DNA of 64,000 bases from the NCBI RefSeq assembly GCF_933775445.1, contig NC_065873.1, positions 29,574,001 through 29,638,000 on the forward strand, in the 5' to 3' direction. The notes under the pieces are model-generated. The model did not search any database, was not told where the DNA came from, and was given only the letters and a program-made list of their open reading frames with translations. How positions within the stretch are numbered: position 1 is the first letter of the stretch; every line of letters begins with the position of its first letter. This document shows, piece by piece, positions 45,592-58,865 of the stretch. The stretch is from Argentina anserina. Its lineage: Eukaryota; Streptophyta; Magnoliopsida; Rosales; Rosaceae. Position numbers and translations under genes: made by a program.

Positions 45592-46598
45592 TCATAGCTG
45601 AAAGGAAATCTGCTCTAAACAGCAATGCACTGCTGTCTAATTCAATTGACACAGGTAGGTTAAATCGACTATCTTTCAGAGGCCAAGTCAAAGCATCTCC
45701 TTTCCCTTCCCGTGAGTTTCCTTTCAAGTTCTGGTTTTGTATTGATAGCATTAGGAACTTTGTGAGTTTCAGCTGAGTATGTCTTGAGATGACCTTTTGT
45801 TCTGTATCATATATTTATATATACACCCAGAAATCTGATTCAAGGATCCTCGTCTTCCTGTCATTGACATCTTTAAGTCATGCCGACTCCTTCCTTTTCT
45901 TGCATATGTACTTGTGTTTCTTCTGAAATCAATCTACTCATATCACTGTTAAGCTGGAATTCAGATATTGTAAATAGCTCAATACTCCCCTGTGCTGGTT
46001 CCTCCACACTGGGACCGTTAGACAACTTCTTTCTCCTTGTTTTCTTTCCTTTGGATTACTGCAAAAACATCCTAAATATTGTGATAGGCCTTAGTCGCAA
46101 TGTGGATGAATATCCTCATCAGGGTCCCCAGCTTTGATAGGAAAGCGTCGAAACTGCTGACCTTGCTTGAATGTGATAACCAATTTATTAATCCTCACAT
46201 AAATTCTGAATAACGGTCACCATTAGTTGAACTGAAATTAACGAATTTCTGGTAAAGGCCAAAACAAAAGCCTAATCAGTGAATCCTGGGTGCCCAATTA
46301 GGTACTAGTTCCCTGTCTTGTTTGGACTTTTCTTCTTATCCACAAAAGCACATGCATTTCTTCTTGCTTCTGTGGCTTCAATTCCTACTACCCTACTTTG
46401 TCTCCCTCATGGTTTTTCTTTCAGTTTCATAATCTGTGACCATCTGTGTTCCTTCTCAGTTCCCCCATTTATTGCTAAACCTTTCCTCTCCTGCAGCTGC
46501 TTCATAGAACACTGTTACGGCCGTACCATCAGTTATTACCCGCCAATTTTGTCATTTGAATTGTCTGCTGTTTAGCTTGTGGACAATTCGTGGTGATT
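45592..46598. other. spacer between the RRA and JAC1-like genes
   Basis: Holds the RRA 3' UTR and the JAC1-like promoter and leader. Short open frames have no domain. Nothing else is seen. Confidence 0.4.
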
Positions 46599-49500
46599 AT
46601 GATGGAGAGGTTTTCACAAAGAGATAGCATTCTCTTAGGCTACAGTCCTCAAATTTCCTTCATCAACTCCGGTTCTTCAACCAGAAGTTCCCACACAAAC
46701 TCGGATATTGATTTCCATGATGTGTTTGGTGGCCCGCCGAGGGGATCATCCATTCAAGAGACGAGGTATAGCTTCGGCGATGTTGCAGTTACCAGTGCAC
46801 CCAAGAGGGAGGATGATGATGATGATGACAATACAGGTTGGTCTGAGAAGCCGGTGTTCGGGGAAGAGTCTCAGAATAGAAGGCGGCCTCACAGTGATGA
46901 CTTCTATGATGACATATTTAAAGGCAGCAATTCAGTGAGTTCTAGTCCGAGGAGGCATCAACGAGACCCTTATGCTTCTTCACAAGGTTCTCGGGTTTTA
47001 AGTCCGGCACGGCCTTTGCCGCCTAGACCTGAATCCTCTCTGGGTTCTTCACTGCCTGCCCAGTTCAGGTTTCATTTTACTCCTTTCCCAAATAAGTTGT
47101 TTGTTCTTTTTATTTTCAGGTACTTCTGTTTTATGGATTCATAATATTGCTGGATTGCTAACAAGAATATAGAATCTGTTGTACATTTCTGTTCATTCTG
47201 AATTTGTATCACAGTCACTCAAAAATAATCACGTATGCTGTCTCAGTTATTTATTCTAATTTCTCAGCCTCCCTGCCAAGTTGACCAAGGGGGTGGACTC
47301 TCCTCCAACAATTGGTGCCATTACTCGCACCACTTCACTTTCTAGATTCTCAAGCCAAGCATTCCAAAGTCCTGAAAACTTGAAAAGTGATCTTCGGTCG
47401 TCATCGCTTTGCATGAGTCATTTATCTCAGGACTTTTCTGTTACCATTGAAGGGTCCTCAAACGTGTCCAAGGATGGGAAAGATGATACAGAGGGCAGCA
47501 CTTTGGAACAGGATTCTAAGAGTTCTGAAAGTCCAACTGGTAACAATCTCTTTCAGTTTCATTTCTCTATATACAAGTGGGCTAGCAAGCCAATGGTAAT
47601 GCCTCTTAGGGGAAGGAGTGGTTCAAGAGTGCAAGCAACTAAAAATGAGGAACAATTAAACACTAGTGAAGATACTGATAACAAGAGTATGGCAACGAAA
47701 TCACCTATATCCACTCTGCCTAGTATTGATTTCACCTCCATTGATCACCTGGTTGCAGATTCTACATCGTCTAAGTTGGAAAGCAATCAACTAGAAAATG
47801 ATGTGCTTCTTGATAAAAGCACTCCCAAAACAGTAGAAGTACAGCCAAGTCGATTCGTTGAGGATACCATTCTTCCTGTAGTTGAATCTTCAGAAACTAT
47901 CAGTAGCCTTTATACTGTCGAAGATGTTGCTGGTGCTACCGCTTCATGCCAGTGGCCAAAAGAAGATACCTGCTCATGCCATTGGCCAAAACAAAACACC
48001 ATTTCATGCCAGACTAGTGAAAATATAGAACCTCGTTCTTTGCTACAAAAAACTGGTGAAAATCCACAGAAACAAGTTCACGCGCTCATGGAACAGCTGC
48101 ACAAACCTGAGATGAAATATACTCATTCTCTGTTTTTTGATGATGATCTTAGACAAGGTATGTATGCTGTATAATGGATCAACTTCAGTTGGCTTATGTA
48201 GCTTCTCTGACACCACACTTGTCTTTTTGTATGTAGGAACTAACGAGATAAGTAATTTGGCTGATGAAAGGGAAAGCTCAGTCATAGGCACCAAAAAATC
48301 ATCTGTAGATGTTGGTTCTAGTAGAAAAGTGAAAACTGAGAATGGAAAAAGAAGTTCCTTGACTAATGTTCATGTCGATAAATCTGGTGTCCAAGGCTCG
48401 CCTCAAAAGTTGGGAGACATTCTTGGAAGAAACAAAGTCAAGGGAACGGTTAAGGATTTTGTTAAAAAGTTCGGCCAAGAAGCTTCGTCAAAACCCAAAG
48501 ATGGTGGTGACTTGGGAAGTCAACGCTTCAGACGGAAGGAAAAAAGTTCTAGTGAATCAGGGAATGAAGCAAGTTTAAGCACACCTATAATGCATGACGA
48601 ATCACAGAATTCTGATGTGAAGAAAACATTGCCAGATGCTTCTTCCATCAAGGTAAGAAATTCAGACTGTTTTGAGTTCAATACCAAATACTAATGATAT
48701 GCTGACAACACTTGCTCAATATTGATATTTCCAGATAAAAGAAGATCTCAAATGGTCAGAGAAGGAAGCTTCTGAAGAAAAGACTGCTAGGAGTGCTAGC
48801 ATTATCCTTGATAACGTTCCCAAGCCAAATGTCTCAGCTTCAAATACTGGTTAGTTCTCATAATCCTGTATGAAATAATGTGTGCTACACAAAAAAGTGA
48901 AAAACTAAAGGTAATCAAAGCATGAAAGTTATTATCAATGTAGTATCAGTAACAGATACTTGATATTGCTCCAGTTCCATCTTCAACTCTCTTTTCTTAA
49001 ATTGCATCATAATCTACTTCAACATATTATCTGTCACTTTGAATTTTGTAACAATATCTGTAGACTCATTCATATTGGCTTGTAATAGTCTGATTACTCA
49101 GTTGACAACTTTTTGACAGGATCAATTGCCAACTGCTCGAAGGCTAATATTGAAGATGTGGATGAGTCCTTCCATGAGACTTTCCAGGTATACGGTTGTT
49201 GCTTTTCCGTAAAAGAGTTGTATTGTATTATATTGTATCTTTACAATCATTAGGCTTTAGTTATTCCATTCTATACAAAGAATGAAGTAAACGTATTGAT
49301 GGGTTCTGCATACTATGCCTGAAGATATTACGAAGTGGGAACTTCTAATTTGATCAAGCATAATGTTCTTAATGTATTCCTATCGCGTGTTTGTAGATCA
49401 AAGAATTAATTCAAGATGAGAAGACACCACCAGTAGTTGACATTAATCATGAGGACTTACAGGTATTTTAGAACAAACAGTCAAGCAGACAAACAAATGC

Positions 49501-50090
49501 TATTACAATTTTTTGTTCTTTGCCCTGGAGCAGTGATTTATTAAATCACATGATCCAGGTTATTGATGCTAAAATACGAAAGTGGTCAAGTGGAAAGGAA
49601 GGAAACATACGCTCACTGCTCTCTACTATGCAACATGTGAGTACTTTTCGCATCCAATCTTCGTTCGTATTTTGCTGTTTTTTTCGAAATGAACTAACGA
49701 AGATTTTGTCATTAACGTATCAGATTGTTTGGCCTGGGAGCGGGTGGAAGCCTGTACCTCTAGTTGATATAATCGAAGGAAATGCTGTGAAAAGATCATA
49801 TCAAAGGGCTCTACTGTGTCTACACCCTGATAAACTACAACAGAAAGGAGCTACTTCAGAACAAAAATACATCGCCGAAAAGGTTTTTGATATCTTGCAG
49901 GTACCTACTTATAATTTCTTGAACTATACGTAATAGAGTGCTTAAACTCTTGTCAAGAATCACATGTTTCATAATATTTTCTTGTTGAAAAAAGCAGCAA
50001 GCAATGCACTTTAGTGGCTTGATACATCTTTCTTTTTCTGTGGTAAAACAGGAAGCATGGAATCACTTTAACTCTCTTGGTCCACTATGA
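46599..50090 (+). CDS. JAC1: J-domain protein required for chloroplast accumulation response (auxilin-like)
   Basis: JAC1 is an auxilin-like cytosolic J-domain protein needed for blue-light chloroplast movement towards weak light. Nine exons close in phase to 772 residues: 46599-47068, 47268-48157, 48237-48652, 48735-48849, 49120-49187, 49397-49462, 49559-49636, 49724-49900, 50052-50090. The start could be either of two adjacent ATGs (46599 or 46602). The N terminus carries the family block [14 protein letters not shown]. The long middle is Ser-rich and disordered, with [17 protein letters not shown], a short repeated SCxWPK motif. The C-terminal auxilin-type J domain reads [38 protein letters not shown] with the HPD at about 735-737, and [12 protein letters not shown]. 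Another plant auxilin-like protein is possible, but the N-terminal block favours JAC1. Confidence 0.88.
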
Positions 50091-51646
50091 CCGTGTGATG
50101 TTGAGTTGCAATGACAGTTCAGAATTGAAGTGCACCCACATAACATGAAGATACATTTTGATTGCAGAAATATACAAATTTTTGTTTTTACTGAGATAAG
50201 AAAACAATACCTTATTGGAGCAGTCAGTTGGGCCAGCCCTTAAGTACGTGAGTCAGTTATCCGTAAAAAAAAAAAAGGCCCATCCATTAATTGTTTACAA
50301 TCATATCATTGTGAATTTGTGATGTGCACAAGGGTCCCTCAACTTTGGATTCTTTCTTCTTAAGGACCTAGGAACGAATAAACAACACAGTAAAATTTTG
50401 AAATTTAACGAATTTCACTCGATTGAATAAGGCTGAAAATGGTTATAACTTATAAGTTATTTGCATCATGCTTATTTAATCCAATAGTTACAGAGTTTTC
50501 AAACAAATTCAAACGCGGAAAATCTAAACAGATAACATATTCCGTCACTTAAACTAGTCTAAGTTTAACAACTAAATTTTACCATATTCCAAAATGTGTG
50601 ATACTGTGTTCATCCCTGAGTTAAATCATTACGAAATTTATTGCAATACTTGCTCGGAAACATGATAAGAGTTCACTTGAAACTTGATCAAGAGGCAAGA
50701 TGTCCGTGGAGGCCTCAACTAAATACAAAAAGCAGTGGACATGAGAAGCTGTAACCTTCTGTATATGTCACATAAAAGAAACCAAAGCTGGCAATATTGT
50801 TTTTTTTTTTTTTTTTACTTATAGAGTGATTGACGCGCCTACATAGTCAATGCTGATGATTTTGATTAGTAAACTAAATGACATGATTGTAGTATTCATG
50901 AAGAGCTCTTTCTGTGCTCCCTTTCTGTGTAGTAGTATTATGAACGCTGGGTTTTGTGACTTTTGTCTAATGATTTGCTTAATCATTGTTCAGCAAATTC
51001 CTCAAATCAGATGTGTTTAATTTTAGTGCTTAGATTTGTCTAGTGCTGTTGTTTCTTTTCTGGTTTAGTCACTGAATAAAATAGTTTACAGATTAGAAAG
51101 AATTTATAATTTATGTGATGTCACTATAATATATGCCAATGCTGATTTGACACTCCATCAGCTGTTTATGAAAAATGCATCCCCATCCTCATTCTGGACA
51201 TTAAAAAATAATCAAACTAATTACATTGTTTTAAGGTTAGTTAAAACCAAAGTCCCCAGTCAGATAATGACAAGACACTAATGTAACCTTCTTTACTTCA
51301 GTCTGTTTCAGCAAGTTTGAGAGTGAAGAGACTAACCTTCACCAAATCTGATTGAAGAATATACAATAGTAATTTAATTGTCCTAGTTTTTCTACTCTGT
51401 TGAATAAAAGGGCAAAGAGGTTAAGGGGGTTGAGTTGGAGTAGTAAGTAGACACACACAGTGAGATATTTCCCCCTCACTGTAAATAATAGCAGTGTCCC
51501 CTCTCACTCTCCAATAATGATATTCCCTCTTGGCCTCTAAATCAAATTTCTCTTTCAGTTTTGGGTTAGTCTCTCCATTTCTCTCTTGATTGATTTTAGG
51601 CTTTTAGCTTTTTAAGTATTTTGTGGCCAGTTGGAGGAATACAAAG

Positions 51647-51648
<2 letters not shown>
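50091..51648. other. intergenic DNA, no gene seen
   Basis: About 1.5 kb between the JAC1-like gene and the leader of the deSI-like gene. It has A and T homopolymers (near 50266 and 50801) but no bounded transposon that I could define. GGGTCCCTCAACTTTGG near 50331 resembles a MITE end, but no partner was found. Confidence 0.4.

Positions 51649-51687
<39 letters not shown>
51649..51687 (+). repeat. CT microsatellite in the leader of the deSI-like gene
   Basis: About 19 uninterrupted CT units precede the likely 5' UTR. CT-rich leaders are common in plants; this one is long and likely to vary between individuals. Confidence 0.85.
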
Positions 51688-51690
<3 letters not shown>

Positions 51691-51785
51691 GCAGTTGGTC
51701 ATTTCTGGCACCCATAAACACTAAAGCAAGCTGCTTGCTGCTTGGTTCTGCTGGGCTCCAATGGCTTCTGTCTTCACTTAATCTG

Positions 51786-52834
51786 TGAGTTCCACCCTGA
51801 AAATCTTTGCTCCCTTTTTTTATATTCTGTTTTCTCTTTGGTACTTTTCGTTCTGTGGCTTCTTTTGTTTTCTGGGTTTTCATAATTCTTTGGTTCTGCT
51901 TGGTTAGAACTTTCTGGAAAACAAAGCAGGACAAAGTGCTTTGCTTTGAAGTGTCTGTAGCAAAGTTTCAAAATTTCAAGTTCCGTTCTTGCAAAGCTTC
52001 AAAATTTAAGCTGCATTTTCCTCAGTTATTTCTCAGCAACCAAGAGCAATTTTGCTATTTCTTTTCTCAATTTGGCTGATTTTTTCCTTGGCAAGATTAG
52101 TGGTCATAATGGCTGTTCTTGTATGCGCTTGAATTTGGTACCTCTCATTTGATAATTGTGGTGAGTATATGAAGCTAGATCTGGAATTCTGATGTAGATC
52201 TTCAAGTTCATATCTATTATGCTGAGATCTGTGGTGTAGTTACCCATCATAATTGTTTATTTCTGCTACTGTGGTTGAAATTCACGTTTAGCTTTAAGTT
52301 AAGGATTTGAGGTTACTGTAGTTTTTTTTGTTGCCAACCATAATTAGCTGGAATTTTGATTTTTTTATTTGGGTTGACTAATTGCACATGTATTCTAAAC
52401 CCTATTGGCTCATGGTTTCTGTAGTCTGAAGTTCTGAACTAGTCTGTAAGATATTCATCAATTCTTGATGAAATTTTCAAGCACATGAACGGTAATTATG
52501 ATTTAACTCTTACTACATGAAGGCTTAGAAACTCTTTGGAACCGGTGTGCTAATTTTTACTCACAATCCGTCGTTTAAATATTTCACTAGTGAACAAAAT
52601 TTACACAACAAAGTGATGAGTTATAACTTTTGACTGAAGGTATCGTGTTCACTGTTCAGTACTTGTTCAAGGATTTTTCATTTTTTTCGTTACCTATTCC
52701 TAGTCAGATTTTTTTGAATCCCAGTTTGATACAATGTATCATCTATACACCTATGAGATGAAGAAGAATAAAACAATAGAAGCTTCTTGTGGTAATATTG
52801 ATCTCATACTGTTCTCACAATTTGAAAAGTACAG
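51786..52834 (+). other. probable 5' UTR intron of the deSI-like gene
   Basis: A donor GTGAGT at 51786 after the CT-rich leader and an acceptor AAAGTACAG ending at 52834 would remove about 1.05 kb and place the ATG at 52882 in the next exon. This is inferred from splice motifs only. Confidence 0.45.
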
Positions 52835-52881
52835 ACTGGAGGCAAGCACTTGATATTTTCTGGACACACGATCAACAAAAG

Positions 52882-54585
52882 ATGAAATTTGAATTGAAGA
52901 AAAGATGGAAAGCCATGGTCCCACTTCAGTTGAAAAACAAATCAGCTACGCGTTTTTCTTTATTTCCCAAATCGAAGTCGGAATTTGGTCCAGGCAAAGC
53001 ACCTGTATATCTCAATGTATATGACTTGACACCCATGAATGGATATGTTTACTGGGCAGGCTTTGGAATTTTTCACTCTGGTGTTGAAGGTAAGGTCGAA
53101 TGTTCTGTCTTCAATTTTATATAATGTGCTAATGAATGTTCGTTTAAATATGGCTCTGAACCATACTTCCGTCTGCTCCAATTGTAAGGATTTAAAGTTT
53201 TCGACATTAAATCTTCAATACCACAGAACAGTAGGAAAATGTGGGATATTTTCATCCTGTTCTGTGAATTGTATTCACATTTGTAACTTGGTAACCTTGT
53301 TCGGTGCAATGTTTGCTTGTTCTTTAGACTGGATGTGGCACCCCTGTGGTACGGTTGTTAAACATCTCATATCTAGTGCAAATGTGGTGCTCTTTTGTCA
53401 GATCATCTTATATCTTAGCACTCATCTAAGAGTTTGCGACTTTTGAACTTTTAGAACTGCTAAATATAGTCATCGAGTGTCTTTGCCTCCCTTCTCTCAC
53501 TCTCCTTGTGTCCATTCTTCATCGATCATGTGAATCTTACATGTTGAGTGCAACTTGCTGTCATCAGTTGCTTCCCTTTTCTGTTGCTTCTTGTTCATGA
53601 AGTTCGGTTTCTAATAGTCCCACTTGCATTGTACAGTTCATGGTGTAGAATATGCATTTGGAGCACATGACTACCCTACCAGTGGTGTTTTTGAGGTTGA
53701 ACCTCAGCAATGCCCTGGATTCAAATTCAGGAAATCTATCTTTATTGGGACTACAAGCTTGGACCCTATTCGGGTTAGAGAGTTTATGGAGCGCCAATCA
53801 TTGAATTACAATGGTGATACGTATCACCTGATTGTCAAGAATTGCAACCATTTCTGCAGAGATATCTGCTACAAGCTAACCGGGAAATCAATTCCAAAGT
53901 GGGTAAATCGGCTGGCAAGAATAGGTATCATTTCTTCACCCTGATTCTTTTTGGGTTTGAAGTGTACAGTGTTTCATTATTTGCATTCGAATATCTACAA
54001 AGTACCGTTCTTGGGAATTTTCACGTGTATGAACTTGTTAGAAAACTTGATCATTGCTACTTTTCAAGTCCCTTGTTTTTTGTGCTCGTAGTTACTGGTC
54101 TCATTCTAGGACTTTCTGAAACGGAGCCCTGTATAATTTAGTATACCTACTCAGACAGTATCTTCATTCTGATCACTATACATTTTAGATTCATTGAAAT
54201 AATAATCTGATCAATCATGAAAACAAGTTGGAGTCATGCACATATTATCTCACCTTTGTCACAGCAGTCCAACATACATGTAAAAGAGTAGGTAACCAAA
54301 AGCCAAATTAAATCCATTCCATTTTATTTCTATTTGTCAGGTTCGATATGCAACTGCATACTTCCTGAAGCGCTAAAGATTTCTGCTGTACAACACGACC
54401 CTAACAATCAACCATATGATAGCGAGAAAAGGAGTTTGAGAAGTGCCTTCAGTTGCCTGTCTTCTATCTCAATGCGGCAGAAGCAATTGTCATCATCTTC
54501 ATTGTTTCTACAGTCACCCTTGAAAGGCTGCTTGCCTCCGTGGGAATTAAGAAGGTCAAACAATGGTTCCTTGAAAGAAAGGTGA
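52882..54585 (+). CDS. deSI-like protein, PPPDE thiol peptidase
   Basis: PPPDE-fold cysteine proteases include deSUMOylating isopeptidases. Three exons close in phase to 246 residues: 52882-53089, 53637-53924, 54341-54585. The domain reads PVYLNVYDLTPMN, then GFGIFHSGVEVHGVEYAFGAH with the catalytic His at about 65, a Cys-bearing segment and YHLIVKNCNHFCRDICYKL with the nucleophile Cys at about 139 in NCN. The fold ends near KWVNRLARIG. The C-terminal 70 residues (ICNCILPEALKISAV onward) are Ser-rich and variable. The ATG at 52882 gives a basic N-terminal tail; a later ATG (residue 12) is a possible start. The substrate is unknown: SUMO cleavage is family inference. Confidence 0.9.
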
Positions 54586-55260
54586 AAAAGAGATTGCAGG
54601 ATTGCTGTTGGATGACCAACCTCCATGACCTTTGTTGAGGATTTGTTGCTAAATTTTTGTGTGTCTGCGTTTGGAGAAGGCTGCCATCACTCAGATTGTT
54701 TTAGCTATCCCACGTTTGCATAGTCATGTTTACAACAATCATAACTATGGTTTGCAGCTACCGAATGTAAGAGAAATTGCTAATCAGTTTCTCTGTCTCC
54801 CTATATTTCTTCATTTGCTACTACTTGTCTTTCAATAGTTTAGAGGTATGCTCCAGTTACCTCCAGTGTAAATTGTCCAGTTAACTTGGGTTAGTATGTC
54901 AGCCCCGACAAATGAATCTCTCTTATTACCAGAGGATTTAGCCTCTAATGTGGAACGAGTTAATTTTAGGACATTTACCAATTATAAAGTTGGGATTGAA
55001 AAAAATATTTCATAGTTTGGTAACAAGGATAGCAAGCAATCAAATACAGATGGAATCAAGATGGGGGACTTACAAACCCGATCAGATAACCAAGGTAACT
55101 CAAATCAGTGATAATCTGTTACTTAATGCATCCAGAAGCACGATACCAAGCCTCTTTGCAGACACTAAGCAAGTTAGTGATTGCAGATTATGTTGAGTAC
55201 AAACTACAATAATAGTTTCATCTATATGTGCGCTACCATCATAACTACCGAGTACCAATT
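54586..55260. other. 3' flank of the deSI-like gene
   Basis: Contains the probable 3' UTR and an AT-rich spacer. A short open frame at 54948-55196 shows no domain. Nothing else is seen. Confidence 0.4.
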
Positions 55261-55551
55261 TCACTGCCTTGAGATCAAAGTTGCACCGTCTACAGCGCCC
55301 AACGCAAGTCTGTAGTCATCCGCAGCCGAGACGTAACTGAAGAACAAAGTTCACCAGAAGAAGAATGGAGAGCTCAAAGTTTACGAGAGGAATATCAAAG
55401 TTTACCTAGAGCGTAAGGAAAATTTGAGACCACACTTGCGAATGTCATCTAGAAGGAAAGGAAAATTTGGGGCAGGTAACTTGCAGACGAACCCGGTGGA
55501 GGGGTTCCATACATAAAAGCCAGACACCGTCTCCGGGGAAACAAAGTCCAT
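55261..55551 (-). pseudogene. F-box-associated domain remnant
   Basis: On the minus strand the frame from 55551 reads MDFVSPETVSGFYVWNPSTG then FVCKLPAPNFPF, the (V/L)WNPSTG..KLP signature of F-box-associated domains. After a donor at 55406 and an acceptor before 55335, phase is kept and the text continues SYVSAADDYRLALGAVDG to a stop at 55261, matching the usual GYVSATDDYKL motif. No F-box, no kelch repeats and no rest of the domain are present. An overlapping frame from 55648 suggests an upstream frameshift. F-box-associated genes duplicate and decay often in plants, so this is best read as a fragment. Confidence 0.6.
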
Positions 55552-55699
55552 GCAACTTTAGTGCATGATTTCCACTTTCGAACACTTCTATGCCTTGTTG
55601 CGATAGTTTTGACTGCACCCTAAAAATGTCCCAGTGAAGCACCTCCATCTTAACATGACATGTATTTATACAAGGAAATGGCTGCTGTGATCATAAATT

Positions 55700-57186
55700 A
55701 TCACATAAGGAAGAACTATATATATTGGTGTCTGCCTCCATGATAGAGGCGGGAGCAAAAGAAAGAGGGATGAAAGATCTAAATGAAGCAGAAAGCAGGA
55801 GATCGAGGTCTAGGGTTATTCTGATGGTCAATAAGAGGACGAGAGATGAATACTGGGATCGATTTCTTAGGGTTTTTATAAGCTGTTAGTTGGGTTTGAT
55901 AACTTTGGTTAAACACTTAAACCCTCTTTGGCATTTTTAGAAGATTTAACCAATATTATGTGATTAACTTACCCTTTTGAAATCCTTATATGATGATTAT
56001 TGCTAAGATTTTGGGATCTTTAGATAAAATTTCATATCATGGGATTATGCAACGAATATTTTTGCGAAGATTCTGCTAAGTTTTTGGGATCTTTAGAGGC
56101 CAAGTTAGGACTCTTGAAGTGGGAATGAAAACTTTAATTTTAATTCTTTCAATTTTGCTCCCTCTGTTTCGCTATAGCCAAATATGGCTGTCTATATCTC
56201 CACATGGAAATCTGTCGTATGAAATGATTTTGATGACTTGAAAAACAAAATAAAAAAGAAATTAAGGATATACTACTTAATAATTACCGTATTTATACAA
56301 ACCTAATACGGTAAAATGGCCTAAAACTGAACGCGTTCCATGAGGGAAATGAGTCATCTTCTCTAGTACTACAATTTATGTATATTCTCGACAGACTTTG
56401 TTCGTGTACACATTTTGACATAATCAGGGACGGAGAAGAGAGGGCACCATTGCTTTGACACACATATGAACCTGCATAGTTTCATATAGCTAGTTTCATG
56501 CATGATCCTAGCTCTGGCATTTCAAAATCAGGTTCTATTACCTGTTTCGAGGGATTAAAGAATTATTAGGGACATGTATATATAATATGTAGCGGGAGAT
56601 TTACTTAGTAGGAAGTTTTTCCAATGTACGTCTATATTACAACACAAAATTGCCTATTATACAACAAAGTATAACGTATCACTTCGTTTGTATTTGGATC
56701 ATATATATCAGAATTTAAAAAAAAGTGTTATACTTCTCCCAGAAAGCAATAGCCAGTTCATTTGATTACAAACTAAACTCATCGTATTAGGTGGGAATGG
56801 GATAACGAAGATTTCTGTTTGGAAAAACGAAATTCTAGAAGTTTTATCACGGTTGTGCATGTTTTACGTACCAAGCTATCAGAGCCTCCAGCGGATTGCA
56901 TTGACCTTTCATCCCAAACTAAATAATCTTCGAATTCCCATCCATTCCATTGTTCAAAAACGACACCTACAACAACTTTATTATACGAAACTGATTTTGC
57001 TGTAATGACTAATTAATCCGAATATGGAGAAATCTGGTTATTTGGATATGGCTGAGGTAAAAATCCAGTAGAATAAATACCCCACCCCCTCCATCAATGT
57101 AAGAAAAAAAACACTGTCTCAGTCATATCTACTCTCTGCACCAACAAGTTATCTCTTTTCAAATTCTCCGGCCAACCTAATAAAAC
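55700..57186. other. intergenic DNA and promoter of the first sucrose transporter
   Basis: AT-rich spacer without a recognisable gene. The last 200 bases hold the promoter, including the conserved block listed separately and AGAATAAATACCCC near 57068 as a likely TATA region. Confidence 0.45.
56988..57036 (+). promoter_or_regulatory. promoter block shared by both sucrose transporters
   Basis: GACTAATTAATCCGAATATGGAGAAATCTG (57007-57036) matches the block at 61347..61318 of the opposite copy at 27 or 28 of 30 bases; weaker similarity (GAAACTGA..TTT) extends upstream. It lies about 150 bp before the ATG at 57187. Confidence 0.7.
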
Positions 57187-58865
57187 ATGGTAGTTGATAG
57201 CAGGGTGAACTATCCGGAGCCGTCAAGCTCCATATCAAAGATAGTCTTGGTAGCCTCCATCGCTGCCGGAGTACAGTTCGGCTGGGCGCTTCAGCTGTCG
57301 TTACTGACGCCCTACGTCCAGCAACTGGGGGTTCCACACAAGTGGGCCGCCGTCGTCTGGCTCTGCGGCCCGATCTCTGGCTTGCTGGTGCAACCCATCG
57401 TCGGCTACTACAGTGACCGCAGCACTTCTCGTTTCGGACGCCGCCGCCCTTTCATTATCGCTGGGGCAGGGCTTGTTGCAGTCGCCGTTTTCCTTATCGG
57501 TTATGCCGCCGATATTGGAGTCCGTGCCGGCGATTCGTTGGAGAAATCCACGAAGCCAAGAGCTGTGGCTGTCTTTGTTGTGGGATTTTGGATTTTAGAT
57601 GTTGCGAATAACATGCTGCAAGGCCCATGCAGGGCTCTTTTAGCCGATATTTCGGGCTCAGACACACAAAAAATGAGAACGGCAAATGCTCTCTTCTCGT
57701 TTTTCATGGCTGTCGGAAACATCCTCGGCTACGCTGCCGGATCGCTGAAGGGTCTTCACAAAGTATTTCCCTTCACGACGACCAAGGCATGCGATATTTA
57801 CTGTGCCAACCTCAAGAGCTGCTTCTTCCTATCAATTTGTTTGCTTTTGGTACTCACTATCTTGGCCCTAACTATAGTGAAGGAAAGACCATTAGACAAA
57901 ATTGCTACGGAAACTGAAGAAGGAGGGTTGTTGTTCTTTGGTGAGATTCTTCGTTCATTCCAACAGTTGAAGAAGTCCATGTGGATCCTTCTTCTGGTAA
58001 CTTGCTTGAACTGGGTGGCGTGGTTCGGATTTTTACTATTTGATACTGACTGGATGGGCAAGGAAGTTTATGGCGGAGTTGTCGGCAAAGGAAGCCTTTA
58101 TGACATGGGAGTCCGGGCAGGATCACTTGGTCTGATGCTCAATGCTTTCGTTTTAGGTGCAATGTCACTCGCAATTGTTTATTTTGCTAGAGGAGTTAAC
58201 GGCCCTAAAAGGATTTGGGGAGTAGCTAACTTTTTCCTAGCCATCTGCCTCCTCATGACGATAGTGGTTACCAGAATGGCCGAGAACAATCGACATGCAT
58301 ACGCCACAGTTGGAGGAGCTGAACCACCACCGCCTCCTGCTAGAGTTAAAGCCGGTGCGTTGTTGATATTCGCCCTGTTAGGAATTCCCCAGGCTGTCAC
58401 CTTCAGTATTCCTTTTGCAATGGCATCTATCTTTTGCAGCAACTCCGGAGCTGGCCAAGGTAAAACGTCGTTATTGTGTTCCTGATTGAATAACGTAACG
58501 TAACTAATCATGTACGTGAAATTAACTGTACAATTTGTTTTTAATAGGGCTTTCTCTGGGTGTGTTGAATATAGCCATTGTCATACCACAGGTAATTAAC
58601 ATATTTTAGAATTAATGGATATATAATCGACAATTGTAGCGTTATTCATCGATTGGTCTATGAACTAATGAATGAATATAATTCTCAGATGTTTGTATCA
58701 GTTATAAGTGGACCGCTGGATGCTTCTTTTGGTGGAGGAAACTTACCGGCTTTTGTCCTCGGAGCTATTGCAGCTGTAATTAGTGGAATCCTTGCTTTGA
58801 CTGTTCTGCCATCCCCTCCGCCAGATCATGATACTCCAGTTGTTGTACCTGCTGGATCTCATTAG
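57187..58865 (+). CDS. sucrose transporter, SUC/SUT type I
   Basis: A proton-sucrose symporter of the plasma membrane, used in phloem loading or sink uptake (GPH family, major facilitator fold, twelve membrane segments). Three exons close in phase to 497 residues: 57187-58459, 58548-58591 (44 bases), 58689-58865. Landmarks: [19 protein letters not shown] in helix 1; [15 protein letters not shown] with the His conserved in transport; [20 protein letters not shown] followed by the RFGRRRPF motif; [20 protein letters not shown]; the central loop; [19 protein letters not shown]; and [18 protein letters not shown]. Intron positions and exon sizes equal those of the inverted neighbour. No break is seen. 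It resembles the Arabidopsis SUC1/SUC2 group. Confidence 0.95.

Noticed and set aside
50331..50590. GGGTCCCTCAACTTTGG as the end of a MITE
   Set aside because: No matching inverted end or target duplication seen within 1 kb.
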